DNA of 51,867 bases from a virus. The notes beneath the pieces are model-generated. The model worked only from the letters and a program-made list of their open reading frames with translations, had not been told where the DNA came from and did no database searches. The stretch lies in the IMG/VR virus record IMGVR_UViG_3300031594_000001, positions 1-51,867 of that record; one strand, written 5' to 3'. A program made the translations under genes and the position numbers. Below are positions 32,428 to 40,800 of the stretch, in pieces; positions within the stretch are counted from its first letter, which is position 1, and the number at the start of each line of letters is the position of its first letter.

Positions 32428-33918
32428 TTAATATTTAATGCAAGCAAGCAGGGCAATGTTGCGTGATCGGGTTTCACCTCCCCTGTTATCAAAACTTAGT
32501 GAGATAAGAGGTGACACATTACCGCCAGAGTATATTTTGGGCGAGGTGGTCCCGTCCATTGGGACAGCTACACTTGTGGCACTCCCAGTTACCCCTGAGA
32601 AGAATCTAGCTCTTGAAAAGTTATTGGTCCGTTGCGCCTGTGCAGAGCCGAATACACGGTCGGCATCAATCTCACGGCCATCATCCCAACCACGCATAAA
32701 TTCACCACGAAGGTCTGGAACAAGGAATGTTGTACTGTCATCCCCAGCGCCAAAAGTTGTTCCTATTGCTGTAAACAAAGCAGAATAAGTTGAACGGGAC
32801 ACCTCTGCACCGTTAGCTTTTAAATAGCCAGAAGGCGCAGTGTTAGCTGCGTGGTAGATTACTCCTCCTACGGGATAAAAAGTACCAAGATCAGCAAATG
32901 ACAAATCAGTGCCATCGGACGTTAGAACTGTTCCAGCAGCGCCTTTAGCTAGTCTGGCTGTTTCGCCAGAAGCGTTACCGTACAATATACTGCCGCGAGT
33001 AAGATCGGTTAATTGATTTATTTCAGTTGCATCGGCTGTTACACCATCAAGAATATTTAACTCGTCGCCCGTAGACGTAACCGGTGTAGAGCCAATGGTT
33101 AATTTATCTTGAGGCACCACCAATCCAGCCGCGCCACCAAGAATTAAATCATCCTCACTTGCATCCCACTGCATGTATGCACTGGCCGTATCTCCAAAAA
33201 ACTTAACGTCGTAACCTGTATCATCAATGCCTACTGTTAGTGTGCTGTCTAATTGTACAGCGCCGTCAATATCTACAGCATCAAGGTTTGTGATTCCGTC
33301 TACGTCTAGGTCTGTACCAACGAACAACTTCTTAGCTATACCAACACCACCGTCAACAATCAAAGCGCCTGAAGTTGAGCTGGTTGAATCAGTATCAAGA
33401 TTTAAATTAACAGCGCCGCTTGTATCAAGAGTTCCTACAGTAGTATTACCAGAAGTAATACCACCAGACACACTCAGATTAGTAACGCCCAACGTGCCAA
33501 TCTCAGCCACGGCTGCGCCAGTACCTGCACCATCTAAGTATACGAGCTTGGTTTGTCCTGTCGGAATTATAACTTCATTGCCAGAACCCTGCTTTACACT
33601 AATGCTTTGAGAGCCGGTTGTGCCGTTCTCAATGTACATCACTCGGTTTATTGTAAGGGGAGCTATAGTTAATGTTCTTGTAGCAGTTAAGTTGAGGGTT
33701 GATGTAACTTTAAAGTACATAGCCCGTACTGGATCAGTCGTGCCATCCGCTATGACAGTTTCTTTGTTTGCGTCTTGGTCAAAAGTTGCCTCTGTACCAA
33801 AGCCCATAGCCTCTGCAATTAGTTCGAGATTTGTGTTAGTTGTATCGCCCCAAGTGCCAGTTTGGTCGCCTGAACCGATCTCTTCTAGCCGAAGATCATT
33901 TGCATATGTACTAGCCAT
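32428..33918 (-). CDS. tail fibre with phage tail collar domain
   Basis: A 496-residue fibre. The N-terminus (YANDLRLEEIGSGDQTGTWG) is the usual virion-attachment part of marine phage fibres. The middle is Thr/Asp-rich with GTLDTSGAVNLNLDTDS-type beta repeats and the segment TGYDVKFFGDTAS, which also occurs in the 745-residue fibre. The C-terminal 150 residues are a tail collar domain (APSGYLKANGAEVSRSTYSA, then LVPDLRGEFMRGWDDGREID and DRVFGSAQ). It probably binds the host surface. The downstream gene encodes its likely chaperone. Confidence 0.9.
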   Translation of the reverse strand: MASTYANDLRLEEIGSGDQTGTWGDTTNTNLELIAEAMGFGTEATFDQDANKETVIADGTTDPVRAMYFKVTSTLNLTATRTLTIAPLTINRVMYIENGTTGSQSISVKQGSGNEVIIPTGQTKLVYLDGAGTGAAVAEIGTLGVTNLSVSGGITSGNTTVGTLDTSGAVNLNLDTDSTSSTSGALIVDGGVGIAKKLFVGTDLDVDGITNLDAVDIDGAVQLDSTLTVGIDDTGYDVKFFGDTASAYMQWDASEDDLILGGAAGLVVPQDKLTIGSTPVTSTGDELNILDGVTADATEINQLTDLTRGSILYGNASGETARLAKGAAGTVLTSDGTDLSFADLGTFYPVGGVIYHAANTAPSGYLKANGAEVSRSTYSALFTAIGTTFGAGDDSTTFLVPDLRGEFMRGWDDGREIDADRVFGSAQAQRTNNFSRARFFSGVTGSATSVAVPMDGTTSPKIYSGGNVSPLISLSFDNRGGETRSRNIALLACIKY

Positions 33919-33927
33919 GTGAGTTTC

Positions 33928-34821
33928 CTAAGCTGCTATTCTTGTCCAGATTGTGTTCGGGTCTGGAACTAAGTTACCCCATGTTGTGTTCGGGTCTGGA
34001 ACTAAGTTACCCCATGTTGTGTTCGGGTCTGGAACTAAATTACCCCACACAGTTACATTTGCTATCTGCCCTGTAGCCAAGACTCCAGTTAGAATTACAA
34101 AAGAGCCTCCAGCAACTGTAACTGATCCTACACTACTTGTACCGAAAACACTAGCAACAGATACACTAGCGCCAGCGGCTACAGTAACATCGTTAGTAGA
34201 TGCAGTACCAGAAACACTGCCAATCGAAAAATTAGCGTCAGCGGTTACAGTAACATCGTTAGTAGATGCAGTGCCTTGCACACTGGCAATCGAAAAATTA
34301 GCGTCAGCGGTTACAGTAACATCGTTAGTAGATGCAGTGCCTTGCACACTGCCAATCGAAAAATTAGCGTCAGCGGTTACAGTAACATCGTTAGTAGATG
34401 CAGTACCAGAAACACTGGCAATCGAAAAATTAGCGCCAGCGGCTACAGTAACATCGTTAGTAGATGCAGTACCAGAAACACTGGCAATCGAAAAATTAGC
34501 GTCAGCGGTTACAGTAACATCGTTAGTAGATGCAGTACCAGAAACACTGGCAACAGATACACTAGCGCCAGCGGCTACAGTAACATCGTTAGTAGATGCA
34601 GTGCCTTGCACACTGCCAACAGATACACTAGCGCCAGCGGCTACAGTAACATCGTTAGTAGATGCAGTGCCTTGCACACTGCCAATCGAAAAATTAGCGG
34701 ACCCGTCAAATTGCAAAATACCTGCAGTGATATCGCCCTCAACCCCTACAGGGATAACTATCAGGTCGCCGCTACCTAAATCGGCAAAGGCGGCTGCTGA
34801 ATATGGTGAGAAACCTAGCAT
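33928..34821 (-). CDS. repeat-containing virion protein (22-residue and 11-residue repeats)
   Basis: A 297-residue protein made mostly of tandem repeats. Eight near-identical 22-residue units (GTASTNDVTV core) and one decayed unit form a regular beta-solenoid-like array. A C-terminal set of three TWGNLVPDPNT units (11 residues) follows, ending in IWTRIAA. The units differ at three sites only: I/V and A/G before SV, S or Q before GTAS, and TADANF, AAGASV or AAGANF after DVTV. The N-terminus (MLGFSPYSAAAFADLGSGDL) is unique. Position between fibre and chaperone genes suggests a fibre or spike spacer. It starts in a TAATG overlap with the upstream chaperone. Confidence 0.8.
   Translation of the reverse strand: MLGFSPYSAAAFADLGSGDLIVIPVGVEGDITAGILQFDGSANFSIGSVQGTASTNDVTVAAGASVSVGSVQGTASTNDVTVAAGASVSVASVSGTASTNDVTVTADANFSIASVSGTASTNDVTVAAGANFSIASVSGTASTNDVTVTADANFSIGSVQGTASTNDVTVTADANFSIASVQGTASTNDVTVTADANFSIGSVSGTASTNDVTVAAGASVSVASVFGTSSVGSVTVAGGSFVILTGVLATGQIANVTVWGNLVPDPNTTWGNLVPDPNTTWGNLVPDPNTIWTRIAA
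33951..34049. repeat. three tandem 33-bp repeats
   Basis: A 33-bp unit beginning TTGTGTTCGGGTCTGGAAC starts at 33951, 33984 and 34017, with the period exact to the base. It encodes the TWGNLVPDPNT repeats of the repeat protein. The copies are almost identical at the DNA level, so slippage or recombination could change the copy number. Confidence 0.9.
34145..34700. repeat. eight tandem 66-bp repeats
   Basis: The anchor ACAGTAACATCGTTAGTAGA occurs at 34181, 34247, 34313, 34379, 34445, 34511, 34577 and 34643, spaced exactly 66 bases. A decayed ninth unit lies just left of 34181. The units encode the 22-residue repeats of the gene at 33928-34821. Variation between units is restricted to two or three alternative blocks that appear in shuffled combinations. 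The array also keeps a long false reading frame open on the plus strand. Confidence 0.95.
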
Positions 34822-35237
34822 TACTCAGGCTCTGTAGGCCATGTGACGCTTGCAGGAAACCCAGCTTGTTGCGGCACATTCAACAGGTCCGTGCGATACT
34901 GCGACCACTCTGTTTGTTTGTTAGACGAAAGATCAGCCCAGCGAAGTGGGTTGGACACCATAGGGTCAACTACTGTAGCTAAAATATTATCACGTTCAGC
35001 ACGGACATTAGCCGCCGTTTCTGAATCTAACTCCGCTTGAGTAGGAGCAACGTAGGCCGTAAAATTAGAGCCAATCAGAGCCATAACGTCATCATTATTG
35101 ATAGTGTTGTCAGTGTCATCGAGGTCTAATGTGTATGGTATCCAGCCGTGTTCTGGGTGGTTAATTTCTACGTCCATACGAGCATTGTCTGCCTGTAGTG
35201 ATGCCGCATTACGGATTTGTGTGATTGTAATGCTCAT
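34821..35237 (-). CDS. tail fibre assembly chaperone-like protein, copy 2
   Basis: A 138-residue protein. The ATG at 35237 overlaps the stop of the 745-residue fibre (TAATG), which sets the start. The N-terminal half (ITQIRNAASLQADNARMDVE, then HPEHGWIPYTLDL) resembles small DUF4376-like phage domains; the C-terminal half (RAERDNILATVVDPMVSNPL; YRTDLLNVPQQAGFPASVTW) is the tail-assembly-chaperone type, paralogous to the protein at 32023-32415. It probably assists the 745-residue fibre upstream. Confidence 0.8.
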   Translation of the reverse strand: MSITITQIRNAASLQADNARMDVEINHPEHGWIPYTLDLDDTDNTINNDDVMALIGSNFTAYVAPTQAELDSETAANVRAERDNILATVVDPMVSNPLRWADLSSNKQTEWSQYRTDLLNVPQQAGFPASVTWPTEPE

Positions 35238-37474
35238 TAGGATATCCTCACAAAGACAGAGGCTGCAGTGGAAGTGCCACCAATTGATACACCATTGTAT
35301 ACGCCACAATGTCCCATTATACGCCACGTTCCGCTTGGAGCCGTGTTGCCAGAGCCATAATAACTCGCACCGTATTGATAGGTGTTGGCATAACGTAGCC
35401 CCGAGCCTGCTCTAGTAGAGCCGGGGGTAAAGTTTGCGGTACTAGCAGTATTTCTAAATAAACCATAAGTGCCGACAGCGCCTAAAGTTGTTGAACCACC
35501 ACCAGCCTGTGCCCACGTCAGCCCACCTGTGTTCCCCGATTGAGCCGACAGAAAATAACCGTTGGTTGGGCTGTTGCTGACCTTGAGATTAGCCTCATCC
35601 ACAACATTACTAGCAATGGTCAATGCGCCAGAGCCAGTGACCTCTCCTGTGTGTGTCGCATTAGTAGTTTTAGCAGTGTTAGCTGTAATCGCAGTTGCTT
35701 GACTACTTGTTATTCCAGTTTTGGCAGTATTAGTACTGACAGCGCTGTTTAAAGTTTGCAAGTCAACGCCATCTACTGTGCCAGAGACTGTTATGTTACC
35801 TGTTACGTCTACGCCTGTGCTTTTTGTTGCAAATTTCTCAGAGCCATAATGATACAGGATGCTTTCGCCTGTGCTGCCATCTGCTCTAAAGTAATCAGCA
35901 TTGCCACCAGAAGAGTTATCTGTCTGAATTATAACATCTTTATCATTTTGTTGATTTTTGATAATTAGGTCATTAGCTTGTACACATTCAACGTAAGCAT
36001 TTGTTGAATTAGAGTACAGTCTTAGGTCGCCAACATTTGTAGTGCCACCAAACATCAGACGAGAGTTCTCAGGAAAATATAAAGTATCTTCGCTTGCGAC
36101 CCACCGCACATACTCTCCAGATGTATCTCCAAAAAACTTAACATCATACCCTGAAGTGTCTGCCCCGACTGTCACAGCACCTGTAAATGTACCACCACCT
36201 TTAGGCATTGCATTAGTAGCAAGTGTCCCTTGAGCAGCAGTTGCATATGCGGTGGCTGCGGTGGTAGCTGCAGTGCCTAAACCTAATGTTGTTCTGGCGG
36301 TGGATGCGTTTGTATCATCGACTAATGTTTTACCAAATGCACTGATAGTTGTACTAGCCGGTAGCGACAAAGTCTTAATATCAGCGTCAACTTCAGAATC
36401 CATCAAGGCTCCTGCGGCAGTGACATTAGCTGTATCGGTTACGTCAGCACCGTCTTCTACGCTTAACGCTGTTAGTAATCCGCTTTTAGTTACAGAACCA
36501 GTTAACCCTACAACCGCTTGAACTGCGTCTGTTTGGTCATGTTTTGACCAGTTGTTTGCGTAGGTAGAGGCAGAAGCGTTATCTGTTGTTGCAACAATGT
36601 TGTCTCCCACTGCGAACGCTATATTGTCAACAGTTCCAGCTACTGAAACGTAATAAAACCAACCCGTTTGTGCAGAGCCTGATCCGGGAAAACTACCTGC
36701 CGATGCGTCCCAATTGCCTTTATAGACCATGCCATTAGCAAGAGCCGCAATATCTGTTTCCATCTGGTCAAGGTCAACGTTCTGCGTAACGGCAATAAAA
36801 TCTAGCTTGGTTTCATCTGCGGTAAGAAAAGACGCCGTGGTATTTGCTAGAACGCTAGAATAAGCCTGTACGTTGGAACCAATAGCAACGCCCAGCGTAG
36901 TACGTGCTGCTGCTGCGTTTGCATCATCGACAAGACTAGCTCCAAAAGTGGAGATGGTTGTACTAGCGGGTAGACCTAGTGTTTTAATATTAGCGTCTAC
37001 TTCAGAGTCCATCAATGCGCCAGCAGCGGTTACATTGGCTGTGTCAGTAACATCCGCGTTGGCTTCAATTCCGTTGAGCTTAGTGCCGTCAGTTGCTACA
37101 TCACGACCATCCACTGTGCCACCCACAACTAAATTGTTGCCGATGGTTACGTTGTTACTTGCATCCTCAACTACCGCCTTTGAAGCAGGGTACGTTAGAA
37201 ATATCTTTTTTGTTCCTGCTCCCCAATTAACAGCGTTATTAGAGTTTGATGAAGAGAATACTGTTGTACGGGCTAACGTATTTCCCGAAGAAGCGTAAGT
37301 ACCGAGTCCTACTTCGTAATCATCATCATCAGTAGCTGCATAATAAAGAGTGTCACCATTGGAGACTGCAGCCGAAAATGTTTGAAACCCCGCTACAGCT
37401 CCGCCCAGAGCATACGACCCCGTTCCTGTAGTCGTAGTAGATTCATTTACACGATCAGCTACAACAAATGCCAT
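35237..37474 (-). CDS. large tail fibre with internal duplication
   Basis: A 745-residue fibre. The N-terminus (MAFVVADRVNESTTTTGTGS, then YALGGAVAGFQTFSAAV) is a virion-attachment domain common in marine phage tail fibres. Two 57-residue blocks (ADVTDTANVTAAGALMDSEV...ARTTLG) repeat almost exactly, separated by a unique domain (GMVYKGNWDASAGSFPGSGS). A GYDVKFFGDTS segment is shared with the collar-domain fibre. The C-terminus (YLFRN-type, then GSGNTAPSGTWRIMGHCGVY) has a receptor-binding look. It probably forms a trimeric fibre; the following gene encodes its likely chaperone. Confidence 0.85.
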   Translation of the reverse strand: MAFVVADRVNESTTTTGTGSYALGGAVAGFQTFSAAVSNGDTLYYAATDDDDYEVGLGTYASSGNTLARTTVFSSSNSNNAVNWGAGTKKIFLTYPASKAVVEDASNNVTIGNNLVVGGTVDGRDVATDGTKLNGIEANADVTDTANVTAAGALMDSEVDANIKTLGLPASTTISTFGASLVDDANAAAARTTLGVAIGSNVQAYSSVLANTTASFLTADETKLDFIAVTQNVDLDQMETDIAALANGMVYKGNWDASAGSFPGSGSAQTGWFYYVSVAGTVDNIAFAVGDNIVATTDNASASTYANNWSKHDQTDAVQAVVGLTGSVTKSGLLTALSVEDGADVTDTANVTAAGALMDSEVDADIKTLSLPASTTISAFGKTLVDDTNASTARTTLGLGTAATTAATAYATAAQGTLATNAMPKGGGTFTGAVTVGADTSGYDVKFFGDTSGEYVRWVASEDTLYFPENSRLMFGGTTNVGDLRLYSNSTNAYVECVQANDLIIKNQQNDKDVIIQTDNSSGGNADYFRADGSTGESILYHYGSEKFATKSTGVDVTGNITVSGTVDGVDLQTLNSAVSTNTAKTGITSSQATAITANTAKTTNATHTGEVTGSGALTIASNVVDEANLKVSNSPTNGYFLSAQSGNTGGLTWAQAGGGSTTLGAVGTYGLFRNTASTANFTPGSTRAGSGLRYANTYQYGASYYGSGNTAPSGTWRIMGHCGVYNGVSIGGTSTAASVFVRIS

Positions 37475-37491
37475 AAAGTTATCCTCTTAAA

Positions 37492-37929
37492 TTAAGCAAT
37501 ACGGACAATAGCACTACTAGAACCCGGTGCAGGGAAGCTAATAGTAAACGTACCCGTAGTAGAAGTTTTAGGGGAACCAAAATCCAAAACCGCAACCGCT
37601 GGGTTGCCTGATGCGCTACTATTGTAAATCAACGCGCCATATGCAGTGATTGTAGCCTCAGTAAACGATATATCGGCAAAATCACACACCGCTACTACAC
37701 CTGAAGCCACAGGAGTTGCGCTTACAAGATTGCCACCCCCTGCGGAGTAAGTCCCAGAGTTGCTCACTTCGTTAGCGGTAGTGTACGCAGTTGTGTTTGC
37801 CCTAAACGCTGCGCTGTTTGTATATAGCGCAATTTTAAAAGTGTCACCTGATGAGGCAGTAAAGTCGTGGATGCCCTTTAAGAGTTCTACCTTAAAAGAG
37901 GTACACATAAAGTTGCCGTCAAAAGCCAT
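37492..37929 (-). CDS. beta-rich virion protein
   Basis: A 145-residue protein, beta-rich and Ser/Thr/Ala-rich (KVELLKGIHDFTASSGDTFK, IALYTNSAAF, then TISFPAPGSSSAIVRIA). It resembles a family found near fibre genes of marine phages; function not known to me. AAGGAG precedes the ATG by 8 bases, and a candidate promoter lies 68 bases upstream (37997-38025). It may be a head or tail decoration, or a baseplate-type protein. No membrane or signal segment. Confidence 0.7.
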   Translation of the reverse strand: MAFDGNFMCTSFKVELLKGIHDFTASSGDTFKIALYTNSAAFRANTTAYTTANEVSNSGTYSAGGGNLVSATPVASGVVAVCDFADISFTEATITAYGALIYNSSASGNPAVAVLDFGSPKTSTTGTFTISFPAPGSSSAIVRIA

Positions 37930-37996
37930 ATCGTAGTCTCCTTAGTTGTTTTGCAAGGTCAGGAAAACCAGTCCCTTACGGTATTCTTTAATTGTT

Positions 37997-38025
37997 ATTC
38001 TAAAGCATTGCGGGGTAGTGTGCAA
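37997..38025 (-). promoter_or_regulatory. candidate sigma-70-like promoter, leftward
   Basis: Read leftward, TTGCAC (38025-38020) and TAGAAT (38002-37997) are separated by 17 bases. The -10 matches consensus at 5 of 6 positions, the -35 at 3 of 6. It lies in the 110-base gap between the tail adaptor gene (38040-38696) and the gene at 37492-37929, and would raise expression of the fibre and lysis genes. Prediction only. Confidence 0.4.
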
Positions 38026-38039
38026 TATTTCTGTTTTGC

Positions 38040-38696
38040 TTACCCTATTAACGCCCTTGGCTCCCCATCACGATAACTATCTCTCTTACTAGCGGCATCT
38101 ATCCTTGATAGTTGCCTTATCGCCTCTTCGTATCGCGCCTGATAATTCTGCATTATATCAGGATCACCTTTCATAAAGGTATATGCTTCTAAAAGAGACC
38201 CATACAACAGCACAGTATCTGCGTTGTCACCTAACCAAGAGGTTGCTGTGGTGACAATAGACGGCGGTTCAAAATAATAATGCAATTCAGTAACAAAGTT
38301 ACCGTTAGGTGTTGGCCCTAGTATAAAATGCCCCGGCGAGTTTGTACTTGCAACATCTCCATCAAACTGTGCATAGTATCTAGGTAGCCCTGTTGTGGCT
38401 GAAGATGGATAGGCTTCCCTTATAAAATTAACATCTCTGTCTAAAAGATAACTATAGTCACCGCTACCATCAACCACCGCTAGTGAAGCCACTGCTAGAA
38501 AGTCGCTCGGCCTTGCTAAATATTGATTACCATCATTCATATTGGACGAAACGTTTTTTCTAACTTCGGGTATAGTAACAGTACGAAATATACGTTGCTC
38601 CGCTTGCTGGACAAACGTAGGGATCATAGAGACGAATGTTGCTTCTGTGTTCTCTGTATAGTCTTTTATAGCTTGCGTAAGCTCAGTATAGTTCAT
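38040..38696 (-). CDS. head-tail adaptor / tail tube-like protein
   Basis: A 218-residue protein with the layout of podovirus head-tail adaptors (T7 gp11-like): an N-terminal helix (TEATFVSMIPTFVQQAEQRI), a beta core (RPSDFLAVASLAVVDGSGDY; HFILGPTPNGNFVTELHYYF) and a C-terminal helix (LLYGSLLEAYTFMKGDPDIM, then YQARYEEAIRQLSRI). The same order of parts is seen in the 228-residue protein at 40797-41483, so there are two related adaptors. It would sit between portal and tail. Coupled to the upstream gene by TAATG. Confidence 0.72.
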   Translation of the reverse strand: MNYTELTQAIKDYTENTEATFVSMIPTFVQQAEQRIFRTVTIPEVRKNVSSNMNDGNQYLARPSDFLAVASLAVVDGSGDYSYLLDRDVNFIREAYPSSATTGLPRYYAQFDGDVASTNSPGHFILGPTPNGNFVTELHYYFEPPSIVTTATSWLGDNADTVLLYGSLLEAYTFMKGDPDIMQNYQARYEEAIRQLSRIDAASKRDSYRDGEPRALIG

Positions 38697-39373
38697 TACT
38701 CGGCCTCGCTGTACAAATTATCAAATATCTGCGTTACATCTAGCGTGTAGTCTAAATCAGATTTGGAATAATGTATATGCTGTGATGGCTTAAAGTCTGG
38801 TGCGCCTTCACCTGTCTCAAACCACGCAGGGTGTGTTACCCGTACCCTGTTGTTGGGTAACGCCACTATATTGCCTGTCCACTTACCCGCATCTAGTAGC
38901 TGTAGTACATGCGCTTGTTTATGCTGTGCAGGGTCATCTGCTACATCTGTGTCGGTATAGTCTACAGTAAATAGGTATTTAGCAGGAAAGAACCCTCCTG
39001 CAATCTTTGCCATCCACGGACAAGGTGACGCCCTATCAAGCGTGTATACCGCATGTGTATGGGAAGGGCAGTCCCAAGGCTGGGCTTCGTGAACTGCCAT
39101 ACCCTCGGGCCACTCTTCAAATGACTCATCGGCCACCAGAGCAGTTATGGGCATCCTAGCCCACATAGCCCCACCGTGTACGTTAGCTTCGCCTGTATCG
39201 TCCGCCTCACACCCCGTAAAGATAATCTGAAAACTCAGGCATCTGTTAGGCATTGTAGTGACAGCGATAACCATAGCATGTAGAAATTCGCCGTGGTAAC
39301 GCTCATGGTTGACCGTATACTCACGACGAACCCAACACTTAAAGTGTGGTATATTGCTCTGCAGATAAGGCAT
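38696..39373 (-). CDS. conserved marine-phage protein of unknown function
   Basis: A 225-residue protein rich in His, Trp and acidic residues (HGEFLHAMVIAVTTMPNRCL, GCEADDTGEANVHGGAMWAR, and MAVHEAQPWDCPSHTHAVYT, which has a histidine/cysteine cluster that might bind metal). No enzyme motif is certain. It lies between a basic repeat protein and a tail adaptor; the whole set is coupled by TAATG overlaps. It is probably a virion or morphogenesis protein. Low functional certainty. Confidence 0.72.
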   Translation of the reverse strand: MPYLQSNIPHFKCWVRREYTVNHERYHGEFLHAMVIAVTTMPNRCLSFQIIFTGCEADDTGEANVHGGAMWARMPITALVADESFEEWPEGMAVHEAQPWDCPSHTHAVYTLDRASPCPWMAKIAGGFFPAKYLFTVDYTDTDVADDPAQHKQAHVLQLLDAGKWTGNIVALPNNRVRVTHPAWFETGEGAPDFKPSQHIHYSKSDLDYTLDVTQIFDNLYSEAE

Positions 39374-39723
39374 TAGCCGTTTTTACGAAAGCGTTGAGGA
39401 CGTGCTGCACCGCTACCACGAGCAAACGTACCGCCGCCTTTACTCATTTTCGCCATCTTGCCACCTTTAGCGTAACCTTTTTTCTTCATCATGCCGCCGC
39501 CCATCTTCTTAGCTACAGCACCGCCTTTAGCCATGCCTTTTTTCTTCATCATGCCGCCGCCCATCTTCTTAGCTACAGCCCCACCTTTAGCCATTTTTCC
39601 TTTGCCATCAGCAGCAAAAGCAGGAACCATTTTTCCAGCTTTGTTTTTAACCATTTCTAATTTACCAGCAGCCTTCATCTTCCGTACACCGCCCTTAGCG
39701 GCACCTTTTTTCTTCATAGCCAT
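39373..39723 (-). CDS. Lys/Met/Gly-rich repeat protein
   Basis: A 116-residue, extremely basic protein. The ATG at 39723 is chosen because AGGAG lies 8 bases upstream; an upstream TTG is less likely. The sequence is low-complexity and rich in K, M, G and A, with a tandem 20-residue unit MAKGGAVAKKMGGGMMKKKG repeated almost exactly, and other AKGG blocks. Such proteins probably bind DNA or RNA, or pack in the virion. It contains the MAxGG motif found in other virion proteins here. The stop overlaps the next start (TAATG). Confidence 0.72.
   Translation of the reverse strand: MAMKKKGAAKGGVRKMKAAGKLEMVKNKAGKMVPAFAADGKGKMAKGGAVAKKMGGGMMKKKGMAKGGAVAKKMGGGMMKKKGYAKGGKMAKMSKGGGTFARGSGAARPQRFRKNG
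39481..39594. repeat. 60-bp tandem repeat, two copies
   Basis: The unit starting TTTCTTCATCATGCCGCCGC begins at 39481 and again at 39541, with two mismatches and the second copy tapering off after 39594. It encodes the repeated 20-residue unit of the Lys/Met/Gly-rich protein and could expand or contract by slippage. Confidence 0.9.
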
Positions 39724-39765
39724 GTCCAAGTCTCCTATGGTGTGTTAGCCGTACCGTCCGTTAAG

Positions 39766-40416
39766 TTATACTATTGTTATGTTTCCAACCATACCGCTGT
39801 GGTTGGTACATTGATATACTAAAGAAGAGTCAGAAGGCTCGTGCGGAACGATGAACTGTGTTAACCCTGTAGTAGAATTATAGTTGTCAGTTACACCCGT
39901 TGTGAAAGCAGAACCACCTGACGATACTCTTATCTGCAAAGGATGACTGCCTACATTAGCCGTATTATTTAAAAGATAAGTATGACCTTTGTAGAAAGTA
40001 AAGTTTGGATTGTTGCCAGATGTAGCTCCGGGGCCAGTAAATGTATAGGCAGTTGATCCGTTTACACCTGCAGTGTATTTAGTCACAGGTCCAGTTGTCT
40101 CATCATTTAGCCTAGTCCACGCTCCACCATGTGCGAAATATAACCCGCCTGTTGCGTGAACATGCGCTACTGCGCCATGATATGTACCCGCGCTAGGTAA
40201 GTCGCTTAAATTGGCGTAATAAAAAACAATCTTATTGGCTCCAGAACTCACATCAATAAGACCGTTACCGTCTATTATATCTGTGAGCGCAGAGCCGTTC
40301 CCAATAGCAGCATATATCTCAGTAAAGTTTGCGTTTATTTTAGTGGCACCAGAACGAAGGGTATCCCCACTACCATCGTTTGCGCTACTTCCTATCCCTA
40401 CTGCCTGCAAAGTCAT
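39766..40416 (-). CDS. virion fibre-type protein with C-terminal cupredoxin-like domain
   Basis: A 216-residue two-part protein. The N-terminus (VGIGSSANDGSGDTLRSGAT, then KINANFTEIYAAIG) is the attachment domain of marine phage neck or fibre proteins. The C-terminal 95 residues resemble a cupredoxin: a beta sandwich (YTFTGPG, NFTFYKGHTYLLNN) with the ligand pattern H158 ... C203-x2-H206-x2-M209 (YQCTNHSGMVG), exactly the type-1 copper set His, Cys, His, Met. It may bind copper on the particle, or the fold may only be structural. The start follows GAGGG. Confidence 0.8.
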   Translation of the reverse strand: MTLQAVGIGSSANDGSGDTLRSGATKINANFTEIYAAIGNGSALTDIIDGNGLIDVSSGANKIVFYYANLSDLPSAGTYHGAVAHVHATGGLYFAHGGAWTRLNDETTGPVTKYTAGVNGSTAYTFTGPGATSGNNPNFTFYKGHTYLLNNTANVGSHPLQIRVSSGGSAFTTGVTDNYNSTTGLTQFIVPHEPSDSSLVYQCTNHSGMVGNITIV

Positions 40417-40419
40417 GTT

Positions 40420-40800
40420 CTATCCCTCGTCAAAAGTATCTGTTGTTGAATCTAGCGTAACAGCCGTACTGTCAAATCTTGGAGCAGTTCCCGCAAGTAC
40501 ACTAATGGATACCGTTCCAACTTGACCTGTCAGGTATAAGAGAGGGCCCCCTACAGGGTTCCAACCACCAATTCCTCGCCCCGGCTCATAATCCGGTCTG
40601 GGGTTAAGTAGAGATTGAGGGTCAACAACCCGAATACGCCCCAAAAAGTTCTGTGGTTGATCTGGATCAACTACGTCTCTACCAACACGAAAACCAGTAC
40701 GGTGTCCATCTTTGAACTCCCACACAAGCTCGTTTAAAGGGTATCTAAACCCTGTTCGGTCACATATACCATATGCGTACTTACCAGACGCGTAGCTCAT
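40420..40800 (-). CDS. conserved marine-phage virion protein
   Basis: A 126-residue protein. The N-terminal half carries a conserved-looking pattern (YAYGICDRTGFRYPLNELVW, then GHRTGFRVGRDVVDPDQPQN and RVVDPQSLLNPRPD). The C-terminal half is beta-rich and ends in an acidic tail (TTDTFDEG). Found in this spot, beside head-tail adaptors, it may be part of the head-tail joint, but I cannot name a family. Its ATG overlaps the stop of the upstream adaptor (ATGA). Confidence 0.7.
   Translation of the reverse strand: MSYASGKYAYGICDRTGFRYPLNELVWEFKDGHRTGFRVGRDVVDPDQPQNFLGRIRVVDPQSLLNPRPDYEPGRGIGGWNPVGGPLLYLTGQVGTVSISVLAGTAPRFDSTAVTLDSTTDTFDEG

Noticed and set aside
34145-34700. CRISPR-like array
   Set aside because: The units are contiguous 66-bp coding repeats without unique spacers, all in frame of one protein.
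33953-34837. Long plus-strand reading frame (294 residues) opposite the repeat protein
   Set aside because: It is the mirror image of a 66-bp repeat array whose period is a multiple of three, which keeps the opposite frame open. It has no ribosome site and runs against the operon.
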